A stretch of 64,000 nt of DNA from Enterobacter hormaechei subsp. hoffmannii (GCF_001729745.1 NZ_CP017186.1:2852001-2916000), one strand, 5' to 3'; counted from the stretch's first letter, positions 49,316 through 59,520 are shown. Numbers and translations are program-made. Notes: generated from the sequence alone by a model not told the origin.

Positions 49316-52300
49316 GTGAAGTTTTTCGCCCTCTTCATTTACCGTCCTGTGGCGACGATTTTACTCTCCGTCGCTATCACCCTGTGCGGCGTGCTCGGCT
49401 TCCGGCTGCTGCCGGTGGCCCCGCTACCGCAGGTCGATTTCCCGGTGATCATGGTCAGCGCCTCGCTGCCGGGCGCATCGCCGGAAACCATGGCCTCATC
49501 GGTGGCGACGCCGCTTGAGCGATCGCTTGGGCGGATTGCCGGGGTTAACGAGATGACCTCCAGCAGTTCGCTGGGCAGCACGCGCATCATTCTGGAATTT
49601 AACTTCGACCGGGATATCAACGGTGCGGCGCGCGACGTGCAGGCCGCGATTAACGCCGCCCAAAGCCTGCTGCCGAGCGGCATGCCGAGCCGTCCAACCT
49701 ACCGCAAGGCCAACCCGTCCGATGCGCCGATCATGATCCTGACGCTTACGTCAGAGACCTACTCCCAGGGCGAGCTGTACGATTTTGCCTCCACCCAGCT
49801 GGCGCAAACCATCGCCCAGATTGACGGCGTGGGTGACGTGGATGTCGGCGGCAGCTCCTTGCCCGCCGTGCGCGTGGGGCTGAATCCGCAGGCGCTGTTT
49901 AATCAGGGCGTGTCGCTGGACGACGTGCGATCCGCCATCAGCAACGCCAACGTGCGTAAGCCGCAGGGCGCGATTGAGGACAGCAGCCACCGCTGGCAAA
50001 TCCAGACCAACGACGAGCTGAAAACCGCCGCCGAGTATCAGCCGTTGATTATTCACTACAACAACGGCGCGGCGGTGCGCCTGAGCGACGTCGCCAGCGT
50101 CACCGATTCGGTGCAGGACGTGCGTAACGCCGGGATGACCAATGCCAAACCGGCGATTTTGCTGATGATCCGCAAGCTGCCGGAAGCCAACATCATTCAG
50201 ACGGTGAACAGCATCCGCGCGCGGCTGCCGGAGCTTCAGGAAACCATTCCGGCGGCCATCGATCTCCAGATTGCGCAGGACCGCTCCCCCACCATCCGCG
50301 CCTCGCTTGAAGAGGTAGAGCAAACGCTGATCATCTCCGTCGCGCTGGTAATTCTGGTGGTGTTCCTGTTCCTGCGCTCGGGGCGCGCCACGCTGATCCC
50401 GGCGGTAGCGGTCCCGGTATCGCTGATAGGCACCTTTGCCGCCATGTACCTGTGCGGGTTTAGCCTTAACAACCTGTCGCTGATGGCGCTGACGATTGCC
50501 ACCGGGTTTGTGGTGGATGATGCCATCGTGGTGCTGGAAAATATCTCGCGTCATCTGGAAGCGGGCATGAAGCCGCTCCAGGCGGCGCTTCAGGGGACGC
50601 GCGAAGTGGGCTTCACGGTCCTGTCCATGAGCCTGTCGCTGGTGGCGGTATTCCTGCCGCTGCTGCTGATGGGCGGCCTGCCGGGGCGACTGCTGCGCGA
50701 ATTTGCCGTCACGCTCTCCGTCGCCATTGGTATCTCACTGGTGATTTCGCTGACGCTGACGCCGATGATGTGCGGCTGGATGCTAAAGCGCAGCCAAACG
50801 CACTCGCAGCCGCGCAGGAAAGGCTTTGGCCGCGTCCTGATGGCGATGCAGTCCGGCTACGGCAAATCGCTGAAATGGGTGCTGAACCACACGCGCATTG
50901 TCGGGCTGGTGCTGATCAGCACCATCGTCCTCAACGTCTGGATGTATATCACCATCCCGAAAACCTTCTTCCCGGAGCAGGATACCGGCGTGCTGATGGG
51001 CGGTATTCAGGCGGACCAGAGCATTTCGTTCCAGGCGATGCGCGGCAAGCTTCAGGACTTTATGAAAATCATCCGGGAAGATCCGGCCGTAGACAACGTT
51101 ACCGGCTTTACCGGCGGCTCGCGCGTTAACAGCGGGATGATGTTTATTACCCTTAAGCCGCGCGGTGAACGTCACGAAACGGCGCAGCAGATCATTGACC
51201 GCTTGCGGGTGAAGCTCGCCAAAGAGCCGGGGGCGAACCTGTTTTTGATGGCCGTTCAGGATATCCGCGTCGGCGGACGACAGGCTAACGCCAGCTATCA
51301 GTACACCCTGCTCTCGGATGACTTAGCCGCCCTGCGCGAGTGGGAGCCGAAGATCCGTAAAGCGCTGGCCGCGCTGCCGCAGCTGGCGGACGTGAACTCC
51401 GACAGCCAGAACAACGGCGCGGAGATGGCGCTCACCTACGATCGTGAAACTATGGCCCGCCTGGGCATTAACGTGGAGGCGGCCAACAGCCTGCTTAACA
51501 ACGCCTTCGGGCAGCGTGAAGTCTCCACCATCTATCAGCCGATGAACCAGTACAAGGTGGTAATGGAAGTTGATCCGCGCTACACCCAGGACATCAGCGC
51601 GCTGGACAAGATGTTTGTGATCAATGATGACGGCAAGGCGATCCCGCTGTCGTACTTCGCCAGCTGGCAGCCGTCGAACGCGCCGCTGTCGGTGAACCAC
51701 CAGGGGCTTTCCGCCGCCTCGACCGTGTCGTTTAACCTGCCAACCGGCTCGTCGCTGTCTGAGGCCAGCGATGCCATTAACCGCGCCATGACCCAGCTTG
51801 GGGTGCCCTCCTCCGTGCGCGGCAGCTTTGCCGGTACGGCGCAGGTGTTCCAGGACACCATGAACTCGCAGGTCATTTTGATCCTGGCGGCCATTGCCAC
51901 GGTGTACATCGTGCTGGGCGTGCTGTACGAAAGCTACGTGCATCCGTTGACCATTCTCTCCACGCTTCCCTCTGCGGGCGTGGGGGCGCTGCTGGCGCTG
52001 GAGCTGTTCGGTGCTCCATTCAGCCTCATCGCGCTCATTGGGATCATGCTATTAATAGGTATTGTGAAGAAAAACGCGATAATGATGGTCGACTTTGCCC
52101 TGGACGCCCAGCGCAACGGCAATCTGACGCCGGACGAGGCGATATTCCAGGCCTGTCTGCTGCGTTTTCGCCCGATCATGATGACTACGCTGGCCGCGCT
52201 GTTCGGCGCACTGCCGCTGGTCATATCCGGCGGTGACGGCTCTGAACTGCGCCAGCCGCTGGGGATCACGATCGTTGGCGGCCTGGTGATGAGCCAGTTG

Positions 52301-52393
52301 CTGACGCTCTACACCACGCCGGTAGTCTATCTGTTCTTTGACCGCCTGCGGCTGCGTTTTTCGCGAAAAAAGAGAACCACGGTGACCGAGTAA
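49316..52393 (+). CDS. mdtC: RND multidrug efflux pump subunit MdtC
   Basis: 1025 aa, E. coli length. Partner of MdtB in the heterotrimeric pump. Starts with GTG ([18 protein letters not shown]), directly abutting the mdtB stop. Helix 4 again has [13 protein letters not shown], so both subunits keep the proton-relay aspartates. MdtB and MdtC look like products of an old tandem duplication, sharing helix and loop layout. It ends directly against mdtD. Confidence 0.97.
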   Translation: MKFFALFIYRPVATILLSVAITLCGVLGFRLLPVAPLPQVDFPVIMVSASLPGASPETMASSVATPLERSLGRIAGVNEMTSSSSLGSTRIILEFNFDRDINGAARDVQAAINAAQSLLPSGMPSRPTYRKANPSDAPIMILTLTSETYSQGELYDFASTQLAQTIAQIDGVGDVDVGGSSLPAVRVGLNPQALFNQGVSLDDVRSAISNANVRKPQGAIEDSSHRWQIQTNDELKTAAEYQPLIIHYNNGAAVRLSDVASVTDSVQDVRNAGMTNAKPAILLMIRKLPEANIIQTVNSIRARLPELQETIPAAIDLQIAQDRSPTIRASLEEVEQTLIISVALVILVVFLFLRSGRATLIPAVAVPVSLIGTFAAMYLCGFSLNNLSLMALTIATGFVVDDAIVVLENISRHLEAGMKPLQAALQGTREVGFTVLSMSLSLVAVFLPLLLMGGLPGRLLREFAVTLSVAIGISLVISLTLTPMMCGWMLKRSQTHSQPRRKGFGRVLMAMQSGYGKSLKWVLNHTRIVGLVLISTIVLNVWMYITIPKTFFPEQDTGVLMGGIQADQSISFQAMRGKLQDFMKIIREDPAVDNVTGFTGGSRVNSGMMFITLKPRGERHETAQQIIDRLRVKLAKEPGANLFLMAVQDIRVGGRQANASYQYTLLSDDLAALREWEPKIRKALAALPQLADVNSDSQNNGAEMALTYDRETMARLGINVEAANSLLNNAFGQREVSTIYQPMNQYKVVMEVDPRYTQDISALDKMFVINDDGKAIPLSYFASWQPSNAPLSVNHQGLSAASTVSFNLPTGSSLSEASDAINRAMTQLGVPSSVRGSFAGTAQVFQDTMNSQVILILAAIATVYIVLGVLYESYVHPLTILSTLPSAGVGALLALELFGAPFSLIALIGIMLLIGIVKKNAIMMVDFALDAQRNGNLTPDEAIFQACLLRFRPIMMTTLAALFGALPLVISGGDGSELRQPLGITIVGGLVMSQLLTLYTTPVVYLFFDRLRLRFSRKKRTTVTE

Positions 52394-53809
52394 ATGACCG
52401 ACCTACCCAGTAACGTTCGCTGGCAGTTGTGGATCGTCGCGTTCGGCTTCTTTATGCAGTCGCTGGACACGACCATCGTGAACACAGCCCTCCCCTCAAT
52501 GGCGAAAAGCCTGGGGGAGAGCCCGCTGCACATGCATATGGTGATTGTCGCCTACGTGCTGACGGTCGCCGTGATGCTGCCCGCCAGCGGCTGGCTGGCG
52601 GATAAAGTCGGCGTACGGAACATCTTTTTCACCGCCATTGTGCTGTTTACCACCGGCTCGCTGTTTTGCGCCCAGGCCAATACCCTCGACCAACTGGTGA
52701 TGGCGCGCGTGCTACAGGGCGTCGGCGGCGCGATGATGGTGCCCGTCGGGCGGTTAACGGTGATGAAAATTGTTCCGCGCGCGCAGTATATGGCGGCTAT
52801 GACCTTCGTCACCCTGCCCGGTCAGGTCGGCCCGCTGCTGGGCCCGGCGCTGGGCGGTATTCTGGTGGAGTATGCCTCCTGGCACTGGATCTTTCTGATC
52901 AACCTGCCGGTCGGTATTATCGGCGCGATTGCCACCCTGACGCTGATGCCGAACTATAAAATGCAGACCCGGCGCTTTGATTTCTTTGGCTTCATCCTGC
53001 TGGCAGCTGGCATGGCGACGCTCACCCTGGCGCTCGACGGGCAAAAAGGGCTGGGGATCTCCTCCCTGTCGCTCGCCCTGCTGGTAGCGCTGGGTGTCAC
53101 CGCCATTCTCTGGTATCTGTGGCATGCCAGAGGCAACGCTTACGCGCTGTTTAGCCTGAACCTGTTCAAGAATCCCACCTACCGTCTTGGTCTGTTCGGC
53201 AGCTTTGCCGGACGCATCGGCAGCGGCATGTTGCCGTTTATGACGCCGGTATTTTTACAGATTGGGATGGGCTTCTCGCCGTTCCATGCCGGGCTGATGA
53301 TGATCCCGATGGTGCTCGGCAGCATGGGGATGAAGCGTATTGTGGTGCAGGTGGTAAACCGCTTTGGCTATCGCCGGGTGCTGGTGGCCGCCACGCTCGG
53401 GCTGGCGCTGGTTAGTCTGCTGTTTATGGCCGTGGCGCTGCTGGGCTGGTACTACATCCTGCCGCTGGTGCTGTTCTGCCAGGGGATCATCAACTCCATG
53501 CGCTTCTCGTCGATGAACACCCTGACGCTGAAAGATCTGCCGGACGAACTGGCGAGCAGTGGTAACAGCCTGCTGTCGATGATTATGCAGCTCTCCATGA
53601 GCGTGGGGGTCACGGTCGCCGGATTGCTGCTCGGCATGTACGGTCAGCACCATCTCAGCGCCGACACCCCCGTCGCGCATCAGGTCTTTTTATACACTTA
53701 CCTCAGCATGGCGGTAATTATCGCCCTGCCCGCTTTTATCTTTGCCAGAGTACCGAATGACACGACCAAAAACGTTGTGATCCGACGCGGCAAAAGGAGT
53801 GCACCATGA
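52394..53809 (+). CDS. mdtD: MFS transporter MdtD
   Basis: 471 aa, E. coli length. Major facilitator of the DHA2 (14-helix) type; in E. coli it is not needed for MdtABC drug resistance and has been linked to metal-citrate export. The first helix has [21 protein letters not shown], the motif of the family, then [13 protein letters not shown] (motif A). It abuts mdtC and overlaps baeS by 4 bp, so it is translated with the regulators. Confidence 0.95.
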   Translation: MTDLPSNVRWQLWIVAFGFFMQSLDTTIVNTALPSMAKSLGESPLHMHMVIVAYVLTVAVMLPASGWLADKVGVRNIFFTAIVLFTTGSLFCAQANTLDQLVMARVLQGVGGAMMVPVGRLTVMKIVPRAQYMAAMTFVTLPGQVGPLLGPALGGILVEYASWHWIFLINLPVGIIGAIATLTLMPNYKMQTRRFDFFGFILLAAGMATLTLALDGQKGLGISSLSLALLVALGVTAILWYLWHARGNAYALFSLNLFKNPTYRLGLFGSFAGRIGSGMLPFMTPVFLQIGMGFSPFHAGLMMIPMVLGSMGMKRIVVQVVNRFGYRRVLVAATLGLALVSLLFMAVALLGWYYILPLVLFCQGIINSMRFSSMNTLTLKDLPDELASSGNSLLSMIMQLSMSVGVTVAGLLLGMYGQHHLSADTPVAHQVFLYTYLSMAVIIALPAFIFARVPNDTTKNVVIRRGKRSAP

Positions 53810-55209
53810 AATTCTGGCGTCCGGGGATCACCGGTAAGCTTTTTGTGGCGATTTTCGCCACCTGTATCGTCCTGCTGATTACCATGCACTGGGCGGTGCG
53901 GGTCAGCTTTGAGCGCGGCTTTATTGACTACATCAAGCACGGTAACGAACAGCGCTTACAGGGCTTAAGCGACGCGCTGGGGGAACAGTATAGCCTGCAC
54001 GGTAACTGGCGTTTTCTGCGCAATAACGATCGTTTTATATTTCAAATTCTGCGCTCGCTGGAGCACGATAATGACGACGACCGCCCGGGTCCGGGCATGC
54101 CGCCGCACGGCTGGCGCACCCAGTTCTGGGTGATCGATCAGGAGATGCACGTGCTCGTTGGCCCGCGCTCGCCGGTACCGCCGGACGGTACAAAGCGCGC
54201 CATTACCTCGAACGGCGCCACGGTGGGCTGGGTTATTGCCTCGCCGGTCGAGCGGCTGACGCGCAACACCGACATCAACTTTGACCGCCAGCAGCGCCAG
54301 ACCAGTTGGCTGATTGTCGCGCTTTCTACCCTGCTTGCGGCGCTCGCCACCTTCCCGCTGGCGCGCGGCCTGCTGGCGCCGGTTAAACGCCTGGTGGAAG
54401 GCACGCATAAGCTGGCGGCGGGTGATTTCTCGACCCGCGTGGACACCCGCAGTCAGGATGAACTGGGCAAGCTGGCGCAGGACTTCAACCAGCTCGCCAG
54501 CACGCTGGAGAAAAACCAGCAGATGCGCCGCGACTTTATGGCCGACATTTCGCACGAGCTGCGCACCCCACTGGCGGTGCTGCGCGGCGAGCTGGAGGCG
54601 ATTCAGGACGGCTTGCGGCAGTTCACCCCCGAATCCGTGGCCTCGCTACAGGCGGAAGTCGGCACGCTGACCAAGCTGGTGGACGATCTGCATCAGCTTT
54701 CCATGTCCGATGAAGGCGCCCTGGCCTACCAGAAAGCCCCAATCGACGTGATCAATATCCTTGAAGTCGTGACCGGCGCGTTCCGCGAACGCTTCGCCAG
54801 CCGTGACCTGAAAATCAACCTCTCGCTGCCTGACAGCGCGGTGGTATTCGGTGACAGAGATCGCCTGATGCAGCTGTTCAATAATCTGCTGGAGAACAGC
54901 CTCCGCTACACCGACGGCGGCGGCGGGTTGCATATCTCCGGCAAGCAGGAAAACGGGCGCTTTGCCCTGACCTTTGCGGACTCCGCCCCTGGCGTGAAGG
55001 ATGCGCAGCTGGAAAAACTGTTCGAGCGCTTCTATCGCACCGAAGGTTCGCGTAACCGCGCCAGCGGGGGCTCCGGCCTTGGGCTGGCGATTTGCGTAAA
55101 CATTGTGGAGGCGCATGGTGGCACCATCCGCGCCGCCCATTCGCCTTTTGGCGGGGTTAGCATTACAGTAGAGTTACCTCTGGAACGGGATTTATCGAGG
55201 GAAGCATGA
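53806..55209 (+). CDS. baeS: Envelope-stress sensor histidine kinase BaeS
   Basis: 467 aa, E. coli length. Membrane sensor that responds to envelope damage, indole and toxic compounds and phosphorylates BaeR. Two membrane helices (about 12-34 and 165-190) flank a periplasmic domain rich in Asp near residues 87-92 (DNDDDR). HAMP linker about 190-240; the phosphorylated histidine is His250 in [12 protein letters not shown]-binding boxes [19 protein letters not shown] and GGSGLGLAI follow. Overlaps both mdtD and baeR by 4 bp. Confidence 0.97.
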   Translation: MKFWRPGITGKLFVAIFATCIVLLITMHWAVRVSFERGFIDYIKHGNEQRLQGLSDALGEQYSLHGNWRFLRNNDRFIFQILRSLEHDNDDDRPGPGMPPHGWRTQFWVIDQEMHVLVGPRSPVPPDGTKRAITSNGATVGWVIASPVERLTRNTDINFDRQQRQTSWLIVALSTLLAALATFPLARGLLAPVKRLVEGTHKLAAGDFSTRVDTRSQDELGKLAQDFNQLASTLEKNQQMRRDFMADISHELRTPLAVLRGELEAIQDGLRQFTPESVASLQAEVGTLTKLVDDLHQLSMSDEGALAYQKAPIDVINILEVVTGAFRERFASRDLKINLSLPDSAVVFGDRDRLMQLFNNLLENSLRYTDGGGGLHISGKQENGRFALTFADSAPGVKDAQLEKLFERFYRTEGSRNRASGGSGLGLAICVNIVEAHGGTIRAAHSPFGGVSITVELPLERDLSREA

Positions 55210-55928
55210 CCGAGTTACCGATTGACGACAACACACCGCGTATTTTGATCGTGGAAGACGAGCCTAAACTTGGGCAACTGCTGATCGACTATTTGCGCGC
55301 TGCGAGCTATGCGCCAACGCTTATCAGCCACGGCGACCAGGTGCTGCCCTACGTGCGCCAGACGCCGCCGGATCTGATCCTGCTGGATCTGATGCTGCCG
55401 GGTACTGACGGCCTGACCCTGTGCCGGGAAATTCGTCGTTTCTCCGATGTGCCCATCGTGATGGTGACGGCCAAAATTGAAGAGATCGACCGTCTGCTGG
55501 GGCTCGAAATCGGCGCCGACGATTACATCTGCAAGCCTTACAGCCCGCGGGAGGTGGTCGCTCGCGTGAAAACCATCCTCCGCCGCTGCAAGCCGCAGCG
55601 TGAATTGCAGGTGCTGGATGCACAAAGCCCGCTGATCGTCGACGAAAGCCGCTTCCAGGCGAGCTGGCGCAGCAAACTATTGGATCTCACCCCCGCGGAG
55701 TTCCGCCTGCTGAAAACCCTCTCCCACGAGCCGGGAAAAGTGTTTTCCCGCGAACAGCTGCTCAACCATCTGTATGACGATTACCGCGTGGTGACCGACC
55801 GCACCATCGACAGCCACATCAAAAACCTGCGCCGCAAGCTGGAGGCGCTGGACGCCGACCAGTCGTTTATTCGCGCGGTGTACGGCGTGGGGTATCGCTG
55901 GGAAGCGGATGCGTGCAGGATTGCCTGA
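55206..55928 (+). CDS. baeR: Response regulator BaeR
   Basis: 240 aa, E. coli length. OmpR/PhoB-type activator of the mdtABCD-baeSR operon and of acrD and spy in E. coli. Receiver domain with phospho-acceptor Asp61 ([13 protein letters not shown]), conserved Thr in VTAKIEE and Lys in [11 protein letters not shown]; winged-helix DNA-binding domain (about 135-235) with the recognition segment [17 protein letters not shown]. Last gene of the operon; a palindromic repeat follows. Confidence 0.97.
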   Translation: MTELPIDDNTPRILIVEDEPKLGQLLIDYLRAASYAPTLISHGDQVLPYVRQTPPDLILLDLMLPGTDGLTLCREIRRFSDVPIVMVTAKIEEIDRLLGLEIGADDYICKPYSPREVVARVKTILRRCKPQRELQVLDAQSPLIVDESRFQASWRSKLLDLTPAEFRLLKTLSHEPGKVFSREQLLNHLYDDYRVVTDRTIDSHIKNLRRKLEALDADQSFIRAVYGVGYRWEADACRIA

Positions 55929-55937
55929 CAACATTCT

Positions 55938-55985
55938 CCCCTCACCCTGCCCTCTCCCCAGGGGGGAGAGGGTTAGGGTGAGGGG
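55938..55985. repeat. Dispersed CCCTCTCCCC-type palindrome, copy 3
   Basis: Same family as 17490-17538, with arms CCCTCTCCCC and GGGGGGAGAGGG and the GTTAGGGTGAGGGG tail. It lies just after baeR and just before the yegQ promoter, and may separate the two transcripts. Confidence 0.85.
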
Positions 55986-55992
55986 TCCGGGC

Positions 55993-56021
55993 TTTACCTC
56001 CCCGCCCCGCAGCGCTACAAT
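55993..56021 (+). promoter_or_regulatory. Predicted sigma-70 promoter of yegQ
   Basis: TTTACC (55993-55998) and TACAAT (56016-56021) are 17 bp apart. The -10 is one base from consensus. It lies 84 bp upstream of the yegQ ATG, after the palindromic repeat. Confidence 0.6.
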
Positions 56022-56104
56022 GCCCGCCCTTAAAGTGGGGGATCTCCCCTTACCGCTGCACCTGGTGCACGCGGATCTGACCTGTCATCAGAACGAGAAC
56101 AAAC

Positions 56105-57466
56105 ATGTTTAAACCGGAACTCCTTTCCCCGGCGGGAACGCTGCAAAATATGCGTTACGCTTTCGCCTATGGCGCCGACGCCGTCTACGCGGGCCAGCCG
56201 CGCTATTCGCTGCGCGTGCGTAACAACGAATTCAACCACGAGAATCTTCAGCTCGGCATCAATGAAGCGCATGCCCTGGGCAAAAAATTCTACGTGGTGG
56301 TGAACATCGCGCCGCACAACGCCAAGCTGAAAACATTCATTCGTGACCTGAAGCCGGTCGTGGAGATGGGGCCGGACGCACTGATCATGTCGGACCCGGG
56401 TTTAATCATGCTGGTTCGGGAGAACTTCCCTGATATGGACATTCACCTCTCGGTGCAGGCTAACGCCGTCAACTGGGCAACGGTGAAATTCTGGAAACAG
56501 ATGGGGCTGACCCGCGTCATTCTGTCTCGCGAGCTGTCTCTCGAAGAGATCGAAGAGATCCGCACCCAGGTGCCGGATATGGAGATCGAAATCTTCGTTC
56601 ACGGCGCGCTGTGCATGGCCTACTCCGGCCGCTGCCTGCTCTCTGGCTACATCAACAAGCGTGACCCGAACCAGGGCACCTGCACCAACGCCTGCCGCTG
56701 GGAATATAACGTTCAGGAAGGCAAAGAGGATGACATCGGTAACATCGTGCATAAACACGAGCCGATCCCGGTCACCAACGTTGAGCCAACGCTGGGTATC
56801 GGCGCGCCTACCGACAGCGTGTTTATGATCGAAGAAGCCAAACGTCCGGGTGAATACATGACCGCCTTTGAAGACGAGCACGGCACCTACATCATGAACT
56901 CGAAAGATCTGCGCGCCATCGCACACGTCGAGCGTTTAACCCAGATGGGCGTACACTCCCTGAAAATCGAAGGCCGCACCAAGTCCTACTACTACTGCGC
57001 TCGTACCGCGCAGGTGTATCGCAAAGCCATCGACGATGCCGCCGCCGGTAAACCGTTCGACACCAGCCTGCTGGAAACGCTGGAAGGTCTGGCGCATCGC
57101 GGCTATACCGAAGGTTTCCTGCGTCGACATACCCACGACGACTACCAGAACTACGAGCATGGCTATTCGATTTCCGAACGCCAGCAGTTTGTAGGCGACT
57201 TCACCGGCGAGCGTAAAGGCCCGCTGGCCGCCGTCGCCGTAAAAAACAAATTCACTAAAGGCGACAGCCTGGAGCTGATGACACCGCAGGGCAACATGAA
57301 CTTCCGCCTGGAGCATCTGGAAAACAAAAAAGGTGAGGCGATTGAGGTCGCACCTGGCGATGGCCATGTGGTCTGGCTGCCGGTTCCTGAAGAAGTAGAG
57401 CTGGAGTTTGCGCTGCTGATGCGCAATTTTGAAGGTGAAAATACCCGAAATCCGCACGGCAAATAG
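56105..57466 (+). CDS. trhP: tRNA hydroxylation protein P, U32 peptidase family (YegQ/TrhP)
   Basis: 453 aa, E. coli YegQ length. U32-type protein shown in E. coli to be required for prephenate-dependent hydroxylation of the wobble uridine (ho5U) that precedes cmo5U in tRNA. The N-terminal half begins LLSPAGTLQNMRYAFAYGADAVYAG and the family signature lies in EIFVHGALCMAYSGRCLLSGY (about 161-181), with cysteines in CLLSGYINKRDPNQGTCTNACRW that can bind a metal or cluster. The C-terminal barrel is intact. No protease activity is implied. Confidence 0.95.
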   Translation: MFKPELLSPAGTLQNMRYAFAYGADAVYAGQPRYSLRVRNNEFNHENLQLGINEAHALGKKFYVVVNIAPHNAKLKTFIRDLKPVVEMGPDALIMSDPGLIMLVRENFPDMDIHLSVQANAVNWATVKFWKQMGLTRVILSRELSLEEIEEIRTQVPDMEIEIFVHGALCMAYSGRCLLSGYINKRDPNQGTCTNACRWEYNVQEGKEDDIGNIVHKHEPIPVTNVEPTLGIGAPTDSVFMIEEAKRPGEYMTAFEDEHGTYIMNSKDLRAIAHVERLTQMGVHSLKIEGRTKSYYYCARTAQVYRKAIDDAAAGKPFDTSLLETLEGLAHRGYTEGFLRRHTHDDYQNYEHGYSISERQQFVGDFTGERKGPLAAVAVKNKFTKGDSLELMTPQGNMNFRLEHLENKKGEAIEVAPGDGHVVWLPVPEEVELEFALLMRNFEGENTRNPHGK

Positions 57467-57501
57467 TCAATCAACGGGATTTTTTCACGCTGGGATAATT
57501 C

Positions 57502-57517
57502 TTAGAATCGGATCACA
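57502..57517 (+). promoter_or_regulatory. Candidate CRP site of the cyaR promoter
   Basis: TTAGA-6 bp-TCACA: the right half is perfect and the left half keeps three of five bases. Its centre is 41.5 bp upstream of the predicted cyaR start (57551), the class II activator position. In E. coli cyaR is activated by cAMP-CRP. Confidence 0.65.
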
Positions 57518-57538
57518 TACCGCTTCGTTCAATACGGG

Positions 57539-57544
57539 TATTAT
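57539..57544 (+). promoter_or_regulatory. -10 element of the cyaR promoter
   Basis: TATTAT lies 6 bp before the predicted start base G57551. A weak -35 is replaced by the CRP site, as at other class II promoters. Confidence 0.6.
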
Positions 57545-57550
57545 CCCCCC

Positions 57551-57637
57551 GCTGAAAAACATAACCCATAAATGCTAGCTGTACCAGGAACCACCTCCTT
57601 AGCCTGCGTAATCTCCCTTACGCGGGCTTATTTTTTT
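57551..57637 (+). ncRNA. cyaR: CyaR (RyeE) Hfq-binding small RNA
   Basis: An 86-87-nt gene matching E. coli CyaR nearly base for base: it opens GCTGAAAAACATAACCCATA, carries the regulatory loop ACCAGGAACCACCTCC used to pair with ribosome-binding sites of mRNAs such as ompX, nadE and luxS in E. coli, and ends in a strong terminator hairpin (GCGTAA with TTACGC, plus GCC/GGGC) followed by seven T. It lies 85 bp after yegQ, as in E. coli. Its 3' end also appears to be half of a phage attachment duplication (see 57615-57636). Confidence 0.95.
57615..57636 (+). repeat. Attachment-like direct repeat, left copy (cyaR 3' end)
   Basis: A 22-bp stretch starting CCCTTACGCGGG and ending in T6 that is identical to 59524-59545. 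The region corresponds to the P2-type attachment core at locI in E. coli as I remember it. The copy retains the complete cyaR terminator. Confidence 0.6.
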
Positions 57638-57777
57638 GTTAACTCCTGAAATTTTTCCCCCTGATAAATATGGCGTTGCATTGACCCGGGAAAGGTTTGT
57701 GTCAGCATTAGGCGTATCATCTAAGCAAGTCGAACGAACAAAGGATCCTAATCACATTTTTAATGGATTTGAGAGGG

Positions 57778-57816
57778 ATGAACACTATTCGGAACATTCC
57801 TAATTTTAAGTGTTAA
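57778..57816 (+). CDS. Possible 12-codon leader ORF before the accessory cassette
   Basis: ATG preceded by GAGAGGG encodes MNTIRNIPNFKC and then TAA. An in-frame ATG at 57763 would make 17 residues. It overlaps the candidate RcsAB box and ends before the predicted cassette -35, so it may be chance. No known leader peptide is recognised. Confidence 0.2.
   Translation: MNTIRNIPNFKC
57789..57802 (-). promoter_or_regulatory. Candidate RcsAB/RcsB box upstream of the accessory cassette
   Basis: Minus-strand TAGGAATGTTCCGA fits 13 of 14 positions of TRVGAAWAWTSYGM; the plus strand also fits 11 of 14, since the core is nearly palindromic (GGAACATTCC). It is 10 bp upstream of a predicted -35 and 72 bp before the GTG start of the 321-aa gene. 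It is a better match than the box at wza. Matched by eye. Confidence 0.45.
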
Positions 57817-57842
57817 CAGGACCTTTACTCTTGATTTATTAA
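57813..57842 (+). promoter_or_regulatory. Predicted promoter of the accessory cassette
   Basis: TTAACA (57813-57818) and TATTAA (57837-57842) are 18 bp apart and lie 32 bp before the GTG start. The -10 is only four of six, which would fit an activator-dependent promoter. Confidence 0.4.
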
Positions 57843-57874
57843 CAATCAACGTTTCACACGGACGGAGAGATGAA

Positions 57875-58840
57875 GTGACATTCACAGGACAACTTTCAAA
57901 GGATCTTCCAGATTACGAACTCGCACGCAGTCTTGGTCTTGCCTCTGGCGGCGATATAAATTTCACAGCACTTGCAGGTCAACTGGACTGCAGCAGAAAT
58001 TTTAGCCAGGCCGGGATTATCTACTCAGACGGTACACGTCAGTGGCTAGTACGGCCATCAAGAAGGATTGCGACACCAAACGAAAGCTCGGTTAGTCATG
58101 TAGTCATAACCAAAGTAAATGCCTCACAAGTTAACCCCGTTCACGCAACAACGGCTACGATTCAGTCCCCTTCCCTGGCGACTGAAATTGGTTCAACGGC
58201 AATTTCCTGCGGAGCCGCAATTCTTACTGTTGTACTTGCGGCAGGGGCCGGTATGGCTATACCTCTCACTGCAGGGTCTTCCGGTGCTATAGCCGCTGTG
58301 ATTTTAGCCGGTGGTGTAGCAACTGGAATTCAATGTGCAAATGGGCTTGGCCGACTATCGTTGATTGCTATGAATCACGATGACTACGTTGCGTGGATGG
58401 ACTCCCAGGAGTGGTATACAGCAACCAACACAGCCCTGGATGCGATTTCTCTTGCCGGGGCTGCTGCGGGTTTAAAAAGCGCTGCATTAACATATCGCCT
58501 TCTTAACCGTTCATCGTCTGAGAGTTTGCTCTCCTTATTACAAAAAATGAGCCGGGCCGACCGTACGCGATTAACAGAGGAGATTATTCGTATCCGCAAT
58601 CCCGGCATCTCGAATTCAGGTGTAAAAGCAGCAATGAAGGCAGGCGTGTATCCCAAACGTTATCCGTCAGAAGCGTTGCAGTTGCTCTTACAGCGTGAGT
58701 TGCTGAATACCATTTCAAATTCTTCTGCCTTCGTTGGAAGTGCCATCTCAGGAAATATCAGAAATCCACAGAATGTTGCACAAACGGGTAAATACATTTT
58801 TGGTTTAATTCAGTCTTTTTCATTTACAGGAAGTTATTGA
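57875..58840 (+). CDS. Unrecognised 321-aa protein with Gly/Ala-rich hydrophobic hairpin (accessory cassette gene 1)
   Basis: I do not recognise this family. It starts at GTG 57875 after a GGAGAGA site; the ATG at 57870 is out of frame and stops at once. The N-terminal part (about 1-85) is soluble, with GIIYSDGTRQWLVRP near 48-62. Residues about 107-155 form two hydrophobic segments rich in Gly and Ala (GAAILTVVLAAGAGMAIPL and SGAIAAVILAGGVATGI) joined by a short turn, resembling glycine-zipper or pore-hairpin segments. A second weak Ala-rich stretch lies near 190-205. The C-terminal third is polar and helical. No signal peptide. Base use is more AT-rich than its neighbours. It precedes a four-helix membrane protein by 7 bp. 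A membrane-acting toxin or phage-exclusion protein is possible but unproven. Confidence 0.75.
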   Translation: MTFTGQLSKDLPDYELARSLGLASGGDINFTALAGQLDCSRNFSQAGIIYSDGTRQWLVRPSRRIATPNESSVSHVVITKVNASQVNPVHATTATIQSPSLATEIGSTAISCGAAILTVVLAAGAGMAIPLTAGSSGAIAAVILAGGVATGIQCANGLGRLSLIAMNHDDYVAWMDSQEWYTATNTALDAISLAGAAAGLKSAALTYRLLNRSSSESLLSLLQKMSRADRTRLTEEIIRIRNPGISNSGVKAAMKAGVYPKRYPSEALQLLLQRELLNTISNSSAFVGSAISGNIRNPQNVAQTGKYIFGLIQSFSFTGSY

Positions 58841-58847
58841 CCCGTCC

Positions 58848-59453
58848 ATGATGAAATACATTAAAGATAGCCTTGCATTAAGTGCTTTGGTTAAAAGTAA
58901 AATGGCGACCGATGATCCCAACCAGCTTGAAACATTAAAAGAACAGTTAAAAGATCGGTTCGGCGTTCCTGTGGGCGTCCATATGACAGGAATTCCTTTG
59001 GCAGTGAGCACGTTACTGGCTATTTTTTGCTACGCCATGCTGCAAGTATCCCTCTGGTTGTTGCTGTTTCGCTGGCTCGGCTTACCCGAATTTAAGGTTA
59101 TGATGGGAGTATTCATTGCAGCGATTGTGTATTGTCTGGTAGTGATGAGCACGATGTTTCTGACTACACGAGGTTCTTTACCTGGATATAAACTGCATAT
59201 TTTCGTCATTACGCTGACAGGCATAATGAGCATCATTTATTTCATCTGGACGGGGATTTCGCTTTTATTCGGCCCTGTTGAGAACTACACACCGCAAATA
59301 ACCTCTTTGCTGGGGCTGGGATGTTTCTTTCTGAACATTATGTGGATGAATTCATCGATTTTTTACCGCTCCATTGCGCTAACGCTACATAATCGGGTCT
59401 GGCGTAAGCAGCTCAAAATCGAGGCAAGGCCAATGTCACACCTCAAACGTTGA
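58848..59453 (+). CDS. Unrecognised 201-aa membrane protein (accessory cassette gene 2)
   Basis: Family not recognised. The N-terminal 40 residues are cytoplasmic-type and charged (TDDPNQLETLKEQLKDRFG). Four membrane helices follow: about 45-70, 78-103, 110-138 and 148-173; the C-terminal tail is basic (RVWRKQLKIEARPMSHLKR), giving both ends on the cytoplasmic side by the positive-inside rule. It starts 7 bp after the 321-aa gene and is probably coupled to it. The size and helix count are like those of immunity proteins for pore-forming toxins or small exclusion proteins, but no sequence match supports that. Followed by a terminator inside the right direct repeat. Confidence 0.75.
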   Translation: MMKYIKDSLALSALVKSKMATDDPNQLETLKEQLKDRFGVPVGVHMTGIPLAVSTLLAIFCYAMLQVSLWLLLFRWLGLPEFKVMMGVFIAAIVYCLVVMSTMFLTTRGSLPGYKLHIFVITLTGIMSIIYFIWTGISLLFGPVENYTPQITSLLGLGCFFLNIMWMNSSIFYRSIALTLHNRVWRKQLKIEARPMSHLKR

Positions 59454-59520
59454 CCACAATAGTCAATTGAGCGGCAGTAGTATGCATTGTAAGCGCTACG
59501 GGGTTCTTTAGTCGATTTCA

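Noticed and set aside
57681-57709. Alternative promoter TTGACC-17-AGCATT before the accessory cassette
   Set aside because: The -10 is poor (AGCATT) and the distance to the gene is large; the 57813-57842 pair is preferred, though both are weak.
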